A stretch of DNA of 64,000 nt, taken from CAYRNR01 sp964425605 (GTDB taxonomy: Bacteria; Myxococcota_A; UBA796; UBA9615; CAYRNR01). This document shows positions 52,646 through 61,138 of this stretch, piece after piece. The translations under genes were made by a program, and so were the position numbers. The notes beneath the pieces are model-generated. The model worked only from the letters and a program-made list of their open reading frames with translations. It did no database searches and was not told where the DNA came from. Each line of letters starts with the position of its first letter. Within the stretch, counting starts at the first letter, position 1. Where the stretch lies: NCBI GenBank assembly GCA_964425605.1, contig CAYRNR010000002.1, positions 62,001-126,000 on the forward strand, in the 5' to 3' direction.

Positions 52646-55187
52646 CCTACTCATCGCGGGGGCGTTGCTGACCCTGCTGGCCGGGTGCTCGGAAGACCCG
52701 GTGATCGACGACGACGACACCACTGCCGGCGACGACGACGACAACCCCTGCGCCCCGGACGTGGAGGGGCTGATCCAGGAGTACGACCTGGCCGAGGAGG
52801 TCGAGGTCGTCTACGACGAGATGGGCGTGCCCCACATCTACGCCCACAGCGACCTGGACCTGTTCTGGGCCGCGGGCTACCTGGTGGCCCGGGACCGGCT
52901 GTTCCAGATGGACATCCTGCGGCGGGCCTCGACCGGGACCCTGGCCGAGGTGATCGGCGAGGCGGGCCTGGAGTCGGACTACCAGGCGCGCACGCTCGAC
53001 TTCGCCCGCTACAGCTGCGAGATCCTCGCGATGCACCTCGAAGAGGGCGTGGACGACGTCAACGGCTCGGCAGCGTACATGTCGGGGATGAACCGTTTCG
53101 TCGAGGAGGTGCTCACCGGCGAGGCCGAGCTGCCCGGCGGGTACGCCGAGCTGGACTTCGAGCCCACGCCGTTCGACCGCGACGATCTCGTGGCCCTGGG
53201 GATGCGGCTGAACTTCGCGTTCTCCAACACGCTGTTCCCCGACCTGTTCTACGCGGCCTTCGACGTGCTGGCGCCGGCCGCGGGCGATCCCACGGTGCCG
53301 GTGTTCCGCCCGGCGACCGCCGACTTCGTCATGGTCGACACGCCCGGGGCCGGGTCGCCCCCTCCCCCGCCCACCGGCGGGCCCCGCCCAGGTGCGGCGC
53401 GCGTGGCCACCGCGGACGCGGACGCGTGGCTGCAGATGCTCGATGCGGCCGAGCGCTTCCAGCACCGCTGGGGCTTCAACCGCGGCTCCAACAACTGGGC
53501 CCTGGCCGGCGAGCACACCGCCGACGGGCGGCCGATCCTCGCCGGCGATCCCCACTCCTACCTCGCCGATCCCAGCTACCTGTACCTGCAGCACCTCAAC
53601 TCCGCCGACGCCGGCGGCACCTACGACGTGATGGGCTACAGCTTCGCCGGCACCCCCGGGGTGCACCTGGGCCACAACCGCCACCTGGCCTGGGCCGCCA
53701 CCACCAACTTCGCCGACGCCGTGGACGTGTGGGACGTGGTGGTCGAGGACGACCAGGTGTTGCTGGGCGACCAGTGGGTGCCGTTGACCCGGCGCACCGA
53801 GACCATCCTCGTACGCCAGGACGACGGCTCGATGCACGAGCAGCCGTTCGTGGTGCGCAACGCGGGCGAGCACGGCACGATGGTGCCCCAGGAGATGCTG
53901 CCGCTGCCGATGGACCTGTTCGCCAACGGCGAGCTGCTGCTCAACTGGACCGGGTTCACCCCCACGTCGGGGCTCAAGCTGTACCTGCGCACCAACCGCG
54001 CCGAGGACCTGGCCGACTTCGAGGCCGCGGTGGAGTACCAGAAGTCGGGCATCCAGAACTGGGTGGGCGCCACGGCCGACGACATCCTCTACGTCACCCA
54101 CGGCCTGGTCCCGGACCGCGGCGCAATCACCCCGCCGGCCTACCAGGTCCTCGACGGCAGCGATCCCGACACGTTGTGGGAGGGCTGGCTCGGCGACGAG
54201 GTGATGCCCCGGCTCGACGGCTCCGCCGGCTTCGTCTACACCGCCAACGCCGATCCCTACGGGCACACCGCGGACAACGATCCGCTGAACGACGACTTCT
54301 ACTACGGCAGCTGGTTCGCCCCGGGTTTCCGTGCGGGCCGCATCCGCCAGGAGCTCGAGGCCCTGGCGGCCACCGGCGACGTGACGCTGGAGCAGGTGAT
54401 GGCCGTGCAGACCGACGTCACCAGCGACGCGGCCGTGCGGCTGCTGCCGCTGCTGGCCGAGGCGGTGGCCGCGATCCCCACCGATCCCGAGCTCGCCGAG
54501 TACGTCGGCCGCACCGACCTCACCGACGCGGCCGCGCGCCTGGAGACCTGGGACCGGCGGATGACGATGGAGGGACACGAGCCCGCCCTGTTCCGCGCCT
54601 GGTTCAACACGCTGCTGCGCGCCACCCTCTCCGACGACATGGGGCTGCTGTTCGACGCCGTGGAGGAACTGCAGCCGATCATCCTCGACAAGATCACCGT
54701 GCTGGCCCACGAGGAGCAGATCGAGTCCGTGCTGGACGGCAGCCGCGACGTGGCCATGGTCGCCGCGCTGGACGGCGCCTTGGAGTACGTCACCCGCCGC
54801 GCCGGCGATCTGGCGGTGGACGAGGTCACCTGGGGCGACCTGCACCTGGCGTCCTTCGATCGCGACTACGTGACCTACTACGACTTCGAGTACGGCGACG
54901 ACACCCGCGTCGCCTGGGCCGGGGACGCCACCTCGATCAACGTGGCCGAATGCCACTTCTTCGACGGCAGCGAGCTGGCCGACCACTGCGTGGGTGAGTT
55001 CGGCCCCGTGTTCCGCTCCGTCGTGCGCTTCGACGACGACGGCGTCCCCGAGTACTGGACCAGCTGGCCCTTCGGCCACGACGGCGACGCCACGTCGTGG
55101 GTCGAGGGCAGCTACACCCACCTGCCGTTCTCGCGCGCTGACGTGGACGCCCGCGCGGTCGAGACGGTGATCCTGGCTCCCGAATGA
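52638..55187 (+). CDS. Penicillin acylase-family N-terminal nucleophile hydrolase (lipoprotein)
   Basis: 849 residues, GTG start overlapping the upstream stop by 8 bases. Lipobox LAGC (Cys16) and a DDDDTTAGDDDD linker precede the family core: MGVPHIYAHS, AAGYLVARDRLFQMD, then RGSNNWALAG whose Ser (about 283) is the autocatalytic nucleophile, and GDPHSYL. An Arg/Pro-rich spacer (about 235-262) precedes the cleavage site, as expected for the linker peptide. Candidate substrates are N-acyl-amino acids, acyl-homoserine lactones or beta-lactams. Membrane anchoring by lipid is unusual but consistent with neighbours. Confidence 0.88.
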   Translation: MRSLLIAGALLTLLAGCSEDPVIDDDDTTAGDDDDNPCAPDVEGLIQEYDLAEEVEVVYDEMGVPHIYAHSDLDLFWAAGYLVARDRLFQMDILRRASTGTLAEVIGEAGLESDYQARTLDFARYSCEILAMHLEEGVDDVNGSAAYMSGMNRFVEEVLTGEAELPGGYAELDFEPTPFDRDDLVALGMRLNFAFSNTLFPDLFYAAFDVLAPAAGDPTVPVFRPATADFVMVDTPGAGSPPPPPTGGPRPGAARVATADADAWLQMLDAAERFQHRWGFNRGSNNWALAGEHTADGRPILAGDPHSYLADPSYLYLQHLNSADAGGTYDVMGYSFAGTPGVHLGHNRHLAWAATTNFADAVDVWDVVVEDDQVLLGDQWVPLTRRTETILVRQDDGSMHEQPFVVRNAGEHGTMVPQEMLPLPMDLFANGELLLNWTGFTPTSGLKLYLRTNRAEDLADFEAAVEYQKSGIQNWVGATADDILYVTHGLVPDRGAITPPAYQVLDGSDPDTLWEGWLGDEVMPRLDGSAGFVYTANADPYGHTADNDPLNDDFYYGSWFAPGFRAGRIRQELEALAATGDVTLEQVMAVQTDVTSDAAVRLLPLLAEAVAAIPTDPELAEYVGRTDLTDAAARLETWDRRMTMEGHEPALFRAWFNTLLRATLSDDMGLLFDAVEELQPIILDKITVLAHEEQIESVLDGSRDVAMVAALDGALEYVTRRAGDLAVDEVTWGDLHLASFDRDYVTYYDFEYGDDTRVAWAGDATSINVAECHFFDGSELADHCVGEFGPVFRSVVRFDDDGVPEYWTSWPFGHDGDATSWVEGSYTHLPFSRADVDARAVETVILAPE

Positions 55188-55210
55188 ACCCGAACCGAGG
55201 AGGTGAAACC

Positions 55211-56065
55211 ATGCGTACCTGGCCGATCCTGGCGATCCTGATCCTGGGCCTGCTCTCTGCCTGCGGCACGGACGGTGGCGGCGGCAACAACCCACCCGGC
55301 CCCCAGGGCGACGACGACGACGACGACGACTTCATCGGCGGGGACGACGACGACGCGGTGGGAGGGATGGAACTCAGCGGCGTGTGGGCCCAGCGGTACT
55401 GCCAGAACGAGCACTACGACACGGCCCTGGGCGCCGACGACGGCACCCGCGTCTCCATCGCCCGCACCGACATGACCCAGGACGGCCGGTTGCTGTACGA
55501 GACCTCCCAGGTCTGCGATCTGTCCGTGCCGCAGATCGGCTCGGTGGTGGTGGAGTTCCCCGACGCGCTGATCGACGCCATCCCGGTGATGGAGACGGTG
55601 CGCGAGCTCGACGTCAACGCCGTGGGCGCGATCTACGAGAACAGCGACGACCCGCTGGTCCAGCTCATCGCCTGGCACCCCGACGGCGACGCGATGACCG
55701 AGCCCGTCCCCACCGACGCCCAGGACCCGCGCGTGTTCGACATGGACCACGACGGTTTCCCCGGCGCCACCGCCGAGATCGAGGTCCTCGGCATCCTCAG
55801 CGGCCAGATGTACGTGGTCGCGCGCACCATCATGTGGGTCGACGGCACGGTGGTCAGCGAGACCGAGATCTCCGGGACGGTGGAGGCAGACTCCGAGCAG
55901 AACACCCTCGATGCCTCGGACGACATGTTCAACCAGTCCACGGACGTGACCCAGATGCCGGGCAGCACCTTCATGAAGGTCAAGATCGACCCGGGCACCA
56001 ACTGCGACGCCATCGTGGCCACCGCCGACTCGATCTTCGGTGGCCCCTGCCCCGCCTTCCCCTGA
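55211..56065 (+). CDS. Asp-linker lipoprotein of unknown function
   Basis: 284 residues from the ATG at 55211, with AGGAGG 7 bases upstream (an earlier in-frame ATG lacks this). Lipobox LLSAC (Cys17), linker with GDDDDDDDD and GGDDDDAVGG, then a beta-rich domain with no recognised motif (VWAQRYCQNEHYDTALG, ITDISGTVEAD-like strands). It is 23 bases after the acylase gene and likely co-transcribed with it. Three Cys in the mature part. Confidence 0.62.
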   Translation: MRTWPILAILILGLLSACGTDGGGGNNPPGPQGDDDDDDDFIGGDDDDAVGGMELSGVWAQRYCQNEHYDTALGADDGTRVSIARTDMTQDGRLLYETSQVCDLSVPQIGSVVVEFPDALIDAIPVMETVRELDVNAVGAIYENSDDPLVQLIAWHPDGDAMTEPVPTDAQDPRVFDMDHDGFPGATAEIEVLGILSGQMYVVARTIMWVDGTVVSETEISGTVEADSEQNTLDASDDMFNQSTDVTQMPGSTFMKVKIDPGTNCDAIVATADSIFGGPCPAFP

Positions 56066-56077
56066 CCGGCCGCGCGG

Positions 56078-57655
56078 CTACTGCGGCGCGGGTTCGAAGC
56101 GCGCCAGCCCGAGTACCGGGTCCTGGTCGACCGACAGGATCGTGATCAACCCCAGCATGCCCACGTACAGGCTACCGTCCGGACCCACGGTCACGGTGGC
56201 CGAGGCGTCGTCCGTGACCGGCTCGCGCCAGACGATCTCGCCGGTGGTCCGGTCCAGGGACACGGCCTCGCTCTGGGCCGTACCGGGGAAGTACAGGCCC
56301 GCCACCTCCACGTCGGACAGGGTCACGCGGCTCACCGTGCCGACGATGTGATCGCGAGTCACGGTGATCACCGACGTCCAGGTCAGGTCGTCGGGCAGCG
56401 CCACCTCCCACAGGGGGCCGTCCGGGCCCACGGCGCGCAGATCCACCGCGTCGGCGCCGAACGCCGCGAGGTTGGTGGTGGTCTCCCACAGGTACACCGT
56501 GCCATCGTCGTCCAGGGCCGGGCTGCCGGCCAGGGGACCGCGCTCCAGGTCGGTGGAGTACCACGCCGCGCAGACCTCCACGTCGGCGTCCGCGTCGGTG
56601 TTGGCGTCGCAGGCGTCGATGTCGATGACCTTGACCGTGGCCTCGGCCGAGTGCGGGTCGAGCATGGACCCGGGCGCAGCGCCGTCGCCCACCGCCACGA
56701 GGCTGCCGTCGGACGTCACCGACGGGGTGCAGGCGCTGCCGCCGTTGAGCGCCACGTACCAGCCCTGCTCCAGCGTCGGAGCGGCACCTGTCCCGCCGAT
56801 GCGGATCTGCACCAGCGCCCCGGTCTCGTCGTCCGGCCCGCCGCCGACCACGTACAGCTCGCCCCGCGGTGACACGGCGATGGTGTTGTCGGAGAAGCCG
56901 CCGCCAGCGCCGAAGAACGCGTTGACGAACTCCTCGGACTCGGTCCCGAACACCATCTCGATGTCCTCGACCACCTCGTCGGGGGCCACGTCGGCGATGG
57001 AGAGACTCAGCGCGTCCGGCGCGACGAATCCCCAGGTGGCGGCGATGTCGAGGGTGGCCAGGGAGCCGCCGTCGTCCCGGGCCAGCAGATGGACCACACC
57101 GGGGGTGGTGACCACGGCCACGTGGCCACCGGGGGTGAAGTGCTGGCCCCACGGCGCGGCCCCCTCGCCCAGGGTCGCGGACCAGCGCTGCGAGCCGTCC
57201 GGCGCCAGCGCGATCAGGTCGTCGCCCGCGGCCACGAACAGCTGGCCGTCCGCGTCCACCTCCACGGCGCTGCGCGCCACGTCCTCGGCCAGGTCGAGGC
57301 ACCAGTGGACCTCGCCGGTCACCACATCCAGGGCATGGACGCGGCACCCGTCCGGGTCGGGGTTGGTGGTGGTGACGTAGGTGGTCAGGCCATCGGGGCT
57401 GAAGGTGTTGGGCTGCACCACCCCCAGGCCCTGCAGCGCGTGCCACGACGCGTCGAACGCAGGGGCGCTGGCGCAGTCCACCATGTCGCTGTTGCCCGGG
57501 CCGGCGTGGACGCCCACGTAGGGGATGCCGGCCGGATAGGGGCTCGGCGGGTCAGGGGTACAGGGGTAGGACGAGGGCTGCTCCACCGCGTCCTCGGAGC
57601 ACCCGGCGCCGAGGCACAGCAGCCCACCCAGCAGCGACCACAGGAGTCTGTTCAC
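56078..57655 (-). CDS. PQQ-like beta-propeller lipoprotein
   Basis: 525 residues from the GTG at 57655 (GAGG 5 bases upstream; another GTG is 6 bases earlier). Lipobox GAGC. The rest is a series of beta-propeller blades of the PQQ/quinoprotein type: DVVTGEVHWCLDL, GQLFVAAGDDLIALAPDGSQRW, VHLLARDDGG, LYVVGGGPD, GTVYLWETT and DRTTGEIVWREPV. The repeated DG(S/T)xxW/xG pattern is the diagnostic. It probably binds a protein or ligand on the cell surface rather than PQQ. Convergent with the preceding lipoprotein gene. Confidence 0.78.
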   Translation of the reverse strand: MNRLLWSLLGGLLCLGAGCSEDAVEQPSSYPCTPDPPSPYPAGIPYVGVHAGPGNSDMVDCASAPAFDASWHALQGLGVVQPNTFSPDGLTTYVTTTNPDPDGCRVHALDVVTGEVHWCLDLAEDVARSAVEVDADGQLFVAAGDDLIALAPDGSQRWSATLGEGAAPWGQHFTPGGHVAVVTTPGVVHLLARDDGGSLATLDIAATWGFVAPDALSLSIADVAPDEVVEDIEMVFGTESEEFVNAFFGAGGGFSDNTIAVSPRGELYVVGGGPDDETGALVQIRIGGTGAAPTLEQGWYVALNGGSACTPSVTSDGSLVAVGDGAAPGSMLDPHSAEATVKVIDIDACDANTDADADVEVCAAWYSTDLERGPLAGSPALDDDGTVYLWETTTNLAAFGADAVDLRAVGPDGPLWEVALPDDLTWTSVITVTRDHIVGTVSRVTLSDVEVAGLYFPGTAQSEAVSLDRTTGEIVWREPVTDDASATVTVGPDGSLYVGMLGLITILSVDQDPVLGLARFEPAPQ

Positions 57656-57783
57656 GATCACCTCGCGGCGATCATACCCCCCCTCCGCATCGTCACGGCG
57701 ATCGATTGAGACTCCAGTCGCAGTCGGTGTACACGATCAGCGCGACCAGGAGGGCACGGTTCGCGCCCCTCCCCTGTCGAGGT

Positions 57784-58488
57784 CTAGCTCTCCCAGATCT
57801 CGGTGACGTAGCTGAACGGGGCGTAGTTCCCCTGGTCCTGGATGTCCGCGATGGCCCAGAAGTGGCCGTGCTCCCACGGATCGGACGTGTAGCTCAGCTC
57901 CATCTCGTCGTGGTCCCAGTCGAACGACGCGATGTAGTACCAGGTCTGGTACTCGTCGTCCGGCTGGATGGAGCAGGTGCTCTCGCCGTGGTTGGCCTCG
58001 AACTGAAGCTCGTACCGGGCCGTCCAGTGGCCGGGATCCCAGTCGTAGTAGTAGCCCTGGACCTCCCACACGAGCTCGCAGTCCAGCGAGCCGTCGGGAT
58101 CGAAGCGGCGCTCGACCTCGCAGCCGATCCAGTACCAGTTGTTGTTGATCTCCAAGAGCCCTTCGCCCGAGAACACGCGGCCTCCCTGGCCGGCGGGCGG
58201 GGGCTGGTACGGCCCGCATTCCACCTGGGGCGCGTCGTCGTCGTCGGAGTGGTCGTCGTCGTCCGCGGCATCGTCGTCGTCGCCCGCGGCATCGTCGTCG
58301 TCGCCGTTGGCCGCATCGTCGTCATCGGCGACGTCGTCGTCCCCCACCGCGTCGTCATCGTCGCCGCCGGCCGCGTCGTCGTCATCCGCGGCATCGTCGT
58401 CGTCGTTGACGTTGAGCTGGCCGGCCGCGCACCCGCCCGCGACCAGGGGGGCGGCGAGGAGGAAGGTCCACAGGAACCATCGGATCAT
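57784..58488 (-). CDS. Lipoprotein with very long Asp-rich repeat linker
   Basis: 234 residues from the ATG preceded by AAGGA. Lipobox VAGGC (Cys20), then about 57 residues of DDDDAA/GDDDDA repeats, then a small beta domain (about 88-234) with VFSGEGLLEINNNWYWIGCEVERRF, WDPGHWTARYELQF and IASFDWDHDEMEL. The C-terminal domain resembles a jelly-roll or lipocalin-like shape by strand pattern only. No homolog recognised. The acidic tract may be a flexible spacer or bind cations. Confidence 0.65.
   Translation of the reverse strand: MIRWFLWTFLLAAPLVAGGCAAGQLNVNDDDDAADDDDAAGGDDDDAVGDDDVADDDDAANGDDDDAAGDDDDAADDDDHSDDDDAPQVECGPYQPPPAGQGGRVFSGEGLLEINNNWYWIGCEVERRFDPDGSLDCELVWEVQGYYYDWDPGHWTARYELQFEANHGESTCSIQPDDEYQTWYYIASFDWDHDEMELSYTSDPWEHGHFWAIADIQDQGNYAPFSYVTEIWES
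58234..58404 (-). repeat. GAC/GAT trinucleotide-based Asp-repeat tract
   Basis: This stretch encodes about ten blocks of four or more aspartates joined by Ala/Gly/Asn/Val dipeptides in the lipoprotein gene at 57784-58488. The repeat unit is near 18-24 bases with wobble changes. Such tracts expand or contract by slippage, so the linker length could vary between strains. Confidence 0.85.
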
Positions 58489-58557
58489 CGTGCGTCCTTT
58501 CTTCCCTCCCAGAGCTGCAGATGATAGCAGTGACACGCGTTCGGCTGGAGAGACACC

Positions 58558-59229
58558 ATGCGCCAGTCCTGGAAGACCCTCGAGACCGTGGACACCCCCG
58601 ACGGGCCGCTGGAGCTGCGCCGGCGCGGCGACCGCGACGCCCTGATCACCCTGTCCGGGCGGGTGCTGATGTCCAGCCACTCCACGCGCTCAGAGGAGGC
58701 GCTGGCCCAGCTGGCTTGCTCGCCCATAGCGGACCGCGCCGCGCCGCACGTCCTCGTGGGTGGACTCGGCCTCGGCTACACCCTGCGTGAGGCGCTGGCG
58801 CTGCTGCCCGAGAAGGCGCGGGTGACCGTGGCCGAACTCAACGACACGGTGGTGCAGTGGTGCAAGGGGCCCGTGGCCGACCTGTCCGGTCACGCGCTGG
58901 ACGACCCGCGCGTCGAGGTGCGCGTGGAGGACGTGGCGCGGTCGATCGGTGGCGGCAAGGCGCGCTGGGACGCGATCATGCTCGACCTCTACGAGGGTCC
59001 CAACGGTGCCGTGCACCGCGGGGGGCATCCGCTGTATGGCCACGCCGCGCTTCGCTACGCACACACGGCGCTGAAGCCTGGCGGCGTGTTCGCGGTGTGG
59101 GCGGAGGAGCGAGATCAGGCTTTCGAGTATCGACTCGAGCACTCCCCGTTCGGTGAGTACCGCTGGCACCACCCCCGTCGCGGGGCGCGCCGCCACGTGA
59201 ACTACGTCATGCGCCGCGCGAAGAGCTGA
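58558..59229 (+). CDS. Spermidine synthase-like Rossmann protein
   Basis: 223 residues. GGLGLGYTLREAL is the SAM/dcSAM-binding loop, VAELNDTVVQW the acidic strand-2 end, and WDAIMLDLYEGP the active-site Asp region, as in spermidine synthases. It lacks the usual N-terminal beta hairpin of SpeE (the protein begins ETVDTPDGPLELRRRGD, a short substitute) and the polyamine-binding residues are not clear, so a methyltransferase-like use is possible. Overlaps the convergent acyltransferase by 23 bases. Confidence 0.72.
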   Translation: MRQSWKTLETVDTPDGPLELRRRGDRDALITLSGRVLMSSHSTRSEEALAQLACSPIADRAAPHVLVGGLGLGYTLREALALLPEKARVTVAELNDTVVQWCKGPVADLSGHALDDPRVEVRVEDVARSIGGGKARWDAIMLDLYEGPNGAVHRGGHPLYGHAALRYAHTALKPGGVFAVWAEERDQAFEYRLEHSPFGEYRWHHPRRGARRHVNYVMRRAKS

Positions 59230-60091
59230 GCCCCACCCGCCGCCGCAGGCGGGACGTCACGGACCCCTCGGCCAGACCGTCGAGCAGCCCCTGCATGGAC
59301 GCCCGTACCCGCGCGTCGAGGTCCCGCACCTGGTCGCCGGTGGGACCGTCCGGATGGGCCACCTCGGCAGGCTGGATCGGCGCGCCGAAGCGATAGCGCA
59401 GGGTCACCGGCAGCGGCAGGTGCGGCCACGGCCCGAACGCCACGCCCCACGGCAGAGACAGGTGCAGCGGGTAGATTTCCGCGCGCACGAGCTGGTGGAA
59501 CTTCAGCGCCCGGGCGATGGGTGTCCCGTCGTTGAGCACCACCAGCGACGACTGGGCGCCGGCGTGGGCCACGGGCACCACCGGCACCCCCGTCTCCAGG
59601 GCGAGCTTGGCGTACCCGGTCCGCCCGGCGAAGTTCACCCGATAACGCTTCGAGAACGGCCGCCACGCGTCCTTGTCCCCCCCGGGCATCACCGTCAGGT
59701 CGCGCTTCCAGGTCCCCAGGATCTCCCGGCTGATGGTCCGCGACGCGCGCACGATACCCATGTGGGCGAAGGCCCGTCCGATGGCCGGGTTGGAGAACAG
59801 CAGGTTGTGGCCCAGCGCGTGCACGATCCGGTCGGGGCCGAAGTGCTGGTTCCACGCGTACCACAACCCCCACGCGTCGAGGATCAGCATGCCGCCGGAG
59901 TGATTCGACACCAGCAGGACGGGGGGCTCGGGGAGATTCTCCCACCCGTCCACGGCCACGCGGAAGTACCGGCGTTCACCGAACAGCGTACCCATGCGCC
60001 GCAGCAGGCGGCGCACGTGGTCCGGATCGATCAGCGTCGGGTCTTCACCCCAGCGGAGACCGTCCGGGGGGCGGGGGATGGGCGATTCCAT
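59207..60091 (-). CDS. Phospholipid/glycerol-type acyltransferase
   Basis: 294 residues from the ATG at 60091. PlsC-like blocks: LLVSNHSGGMLILDAW (NH..D, with a longer gap than the usual H-x4-D), a variant MPGGDKDAWRPFSKRY, and VPVVPVAHAGAQ. This layout matches the lysophosphatidate acyltransferase-like family that carries NHSGG. It probably transfers an acyl chain to a lipid head group or sterol-like acceptor. No signal peptide; membrane association likely via a short hydrophobic helix. Confidence 0.8.
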   Translation of the reverse strand: MESPIPRPPDGLRWGEDPTLIDPDHVRRLLRRMGTLFGERRYFRVAVDGWENLPEPPVLLVSNHSGGMLILDAWGLWYAWNQHFGPDRIVHALGHNLLFSNPAIGRAFAHMGIVRASRTISREILGTWKRDLTVMPGGDKDAWRPFSKRYRVNFAGRTGYAKLALETGVPVVPVAHAGAQSSLVVLNDGTPIARALKFHQLVRAEIYPLHLSLPWGVAFGPWPHLPLPVTLRYRFGAPIQPAEVAHPDGPTGDQVRDLDARVRASMQGLLDGLAEGSVTSRLRRRVGLSSSRGA

Positions 60092-60116
60092 GGGCGAGGG
60101 CGTCCTTCCGTTTCCT

Positions 60117-60142
60117 CGTTCCCACGGTCCACCGTGGGAACG
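60117..60142 (+). repeat. Perfect inverted repeat (12-bp stem)
   Basis: GTTCCCACGGT (60118-60128) and ACCGTGGGAAC (60131-60141) pair, with one more C-G pair outside. A GC hairpin with no U-tract, in the 104-base gap upstream of the acyltransferase gene. Either strand could form it. It may be a bidirectional stop or a REP-like element. Confidence 0.6.
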
Positions 60143-60150
60143 GATCCATC

Positions 60151-60169
60151 GCAGGCGCTCTGCGCCTGC
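60151..60169 (+). repeat. Second perfect inverted repeat (8-bp stem)
   Basis: GCAGGCGC (60151-60158) and GCGCCTGC (60162-60169) with a TCT loop, 8 bases after the first hairpin. Two consecutive unrelated stems are unusual and recall paired REP-type elements or a two-step terminator for the upstream-lying phosphodiesterase gene. Confidence 0.6.
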
Positions 60170-60195
60170 ACAATTGGACAGGGGGGGGCTAGGTC

Positions 60196-61113
60196 CTACT
60201 GCGTACCTCGTGACGAGATCCCACGCACCGTCCCATCCAGGTTCCAGGCCGGATCGACGTCGAGGCCCAGGAACTCCAGGATCGTCGGGTGCACGTCCAG
60301 GTGGGTCGTCTCCACCGCGGGCAGCTCGCCCGCGGTCACGCCGTGGCCGTGGACCGCCAGCCAGATCCGCTGGCAGTCCTCGATCGTCTCCCCGTGAGAG
60401 CCCTCGGCCGTGCCGCCGTGGTCGGAGGTCAGCACCAGGAGCCATGCCTCGTCCTCGGGGCGCGCGTCGATGGCTGCCACGATCTGCCCGATCTGCCCGT
60501 CCGCCACGGCGATGGCGTCGAGGTACCCCTGGGCCGCCGCATCGAACCCGAACTCGTGGCCCGCGTGGTCCACGTCGTCCAGCACCAGCGCGTGCAGGCC
60601 GTGGCCGCCCTCGGCGATGCGCTCGACCATCCACGCGGTGATCTCCGGGTCGTCGGCCCACGACGCCTCGGCCACCGCCTCGGCCTCGACGATGCGCGCG
60701 CCGATGTCGAGCCACTGGTAAGCCAGCGCCGTGGTGACACCGAGCTCGTCCTTGGCCCGCTTGACGAAGGTGGGGTAGGCGTCGTCACGGTCGTCGTACT
60801 CGCCGTTGGCCGGCACGCCGTGCTTGGCCGGCTGCACGCCGGTGAAGATCGAGGTCCACCCCGGCGCCGAGGAGGTGACCCCGTCGTGCGTGCGCGCGTC
60901 CAGGATCCACGCCGCTGCCTCGAGCAGGGCGTCGAGGTTCGGCGTGGGCGCGGCCTGCAGCGCGTCGGGCCGCACGCCGTCGATGCCCACGAACACCACC
61001 CGGTGACGCAGCTGCGGCTCGGGCGAGGAGTCGTCGTCGCCGGGCGAGGCCTCGGGGGTGGTCTTGCACCCCACCAGGGCCACGGTGAGCAGCAGCGTCG
61101 CGAGGGTTCTCAT
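60196..61113 (-). CDS. Type I phosphodiesterase/nucleotide pyrophosphatase lipoprotein
   Basis: 305 residues. Lipobox LVGC (Cys16), Asp linker (SPGDDDSSPE), then an alkaline-phosphatase-superfamily domain: VGIDGVRPDAL (first Asp metal ligand), SSAPGWTSIFTGVQPAKHG around the Thr/Ser nucleophile, VLDDVDHAGHEFG (Asp-His ligands) and LTSDHGGTAEGSHG (Asp-His). All metal ligands are visible. Likely hydrolyses phosphodiesters or nucleotide pyrophosphates outside the inner membrane. Upstream of a cyclophilin gene on the same strand in transcription order. Confidence 0.85.
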   Translation of the reverse strand: MRTLATLLLTVALVGCKTTPEASPGDDDSSPEPQLRHRVVFVGIDGVRPDALQAAPTPNLDALLEAAAWILDARTHDGVTSSAPGWTSIFTGVQPAKHGVPANGEYDDRDDAYPTFVKRAKDELGVTTALAYQWLDIGARIVEAEAVAEASWADDPEITAWMVERIAEGGHGLHALVLDDVDHAGHEFGFDAAAQGYLDAIAVADGQIGQIVAAIDARPEDEAWLLVLTSDHGGTAEGSHGETIEDCQRIWLAVHGHGVTAGELPAVETTHLDVHPTILEFLGLDVDPAWNLDGTVRGISSRGTQ

Positions 61114-61138
61114 GGTGCGCTCCGGTCCGCGGCGAGTC

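Noticed and set aside
58234..58404. Possible CRISPR-like repeat array
   Set aside because: Units are too short and in frame, encode Asp linkers, and have no unique spacers.
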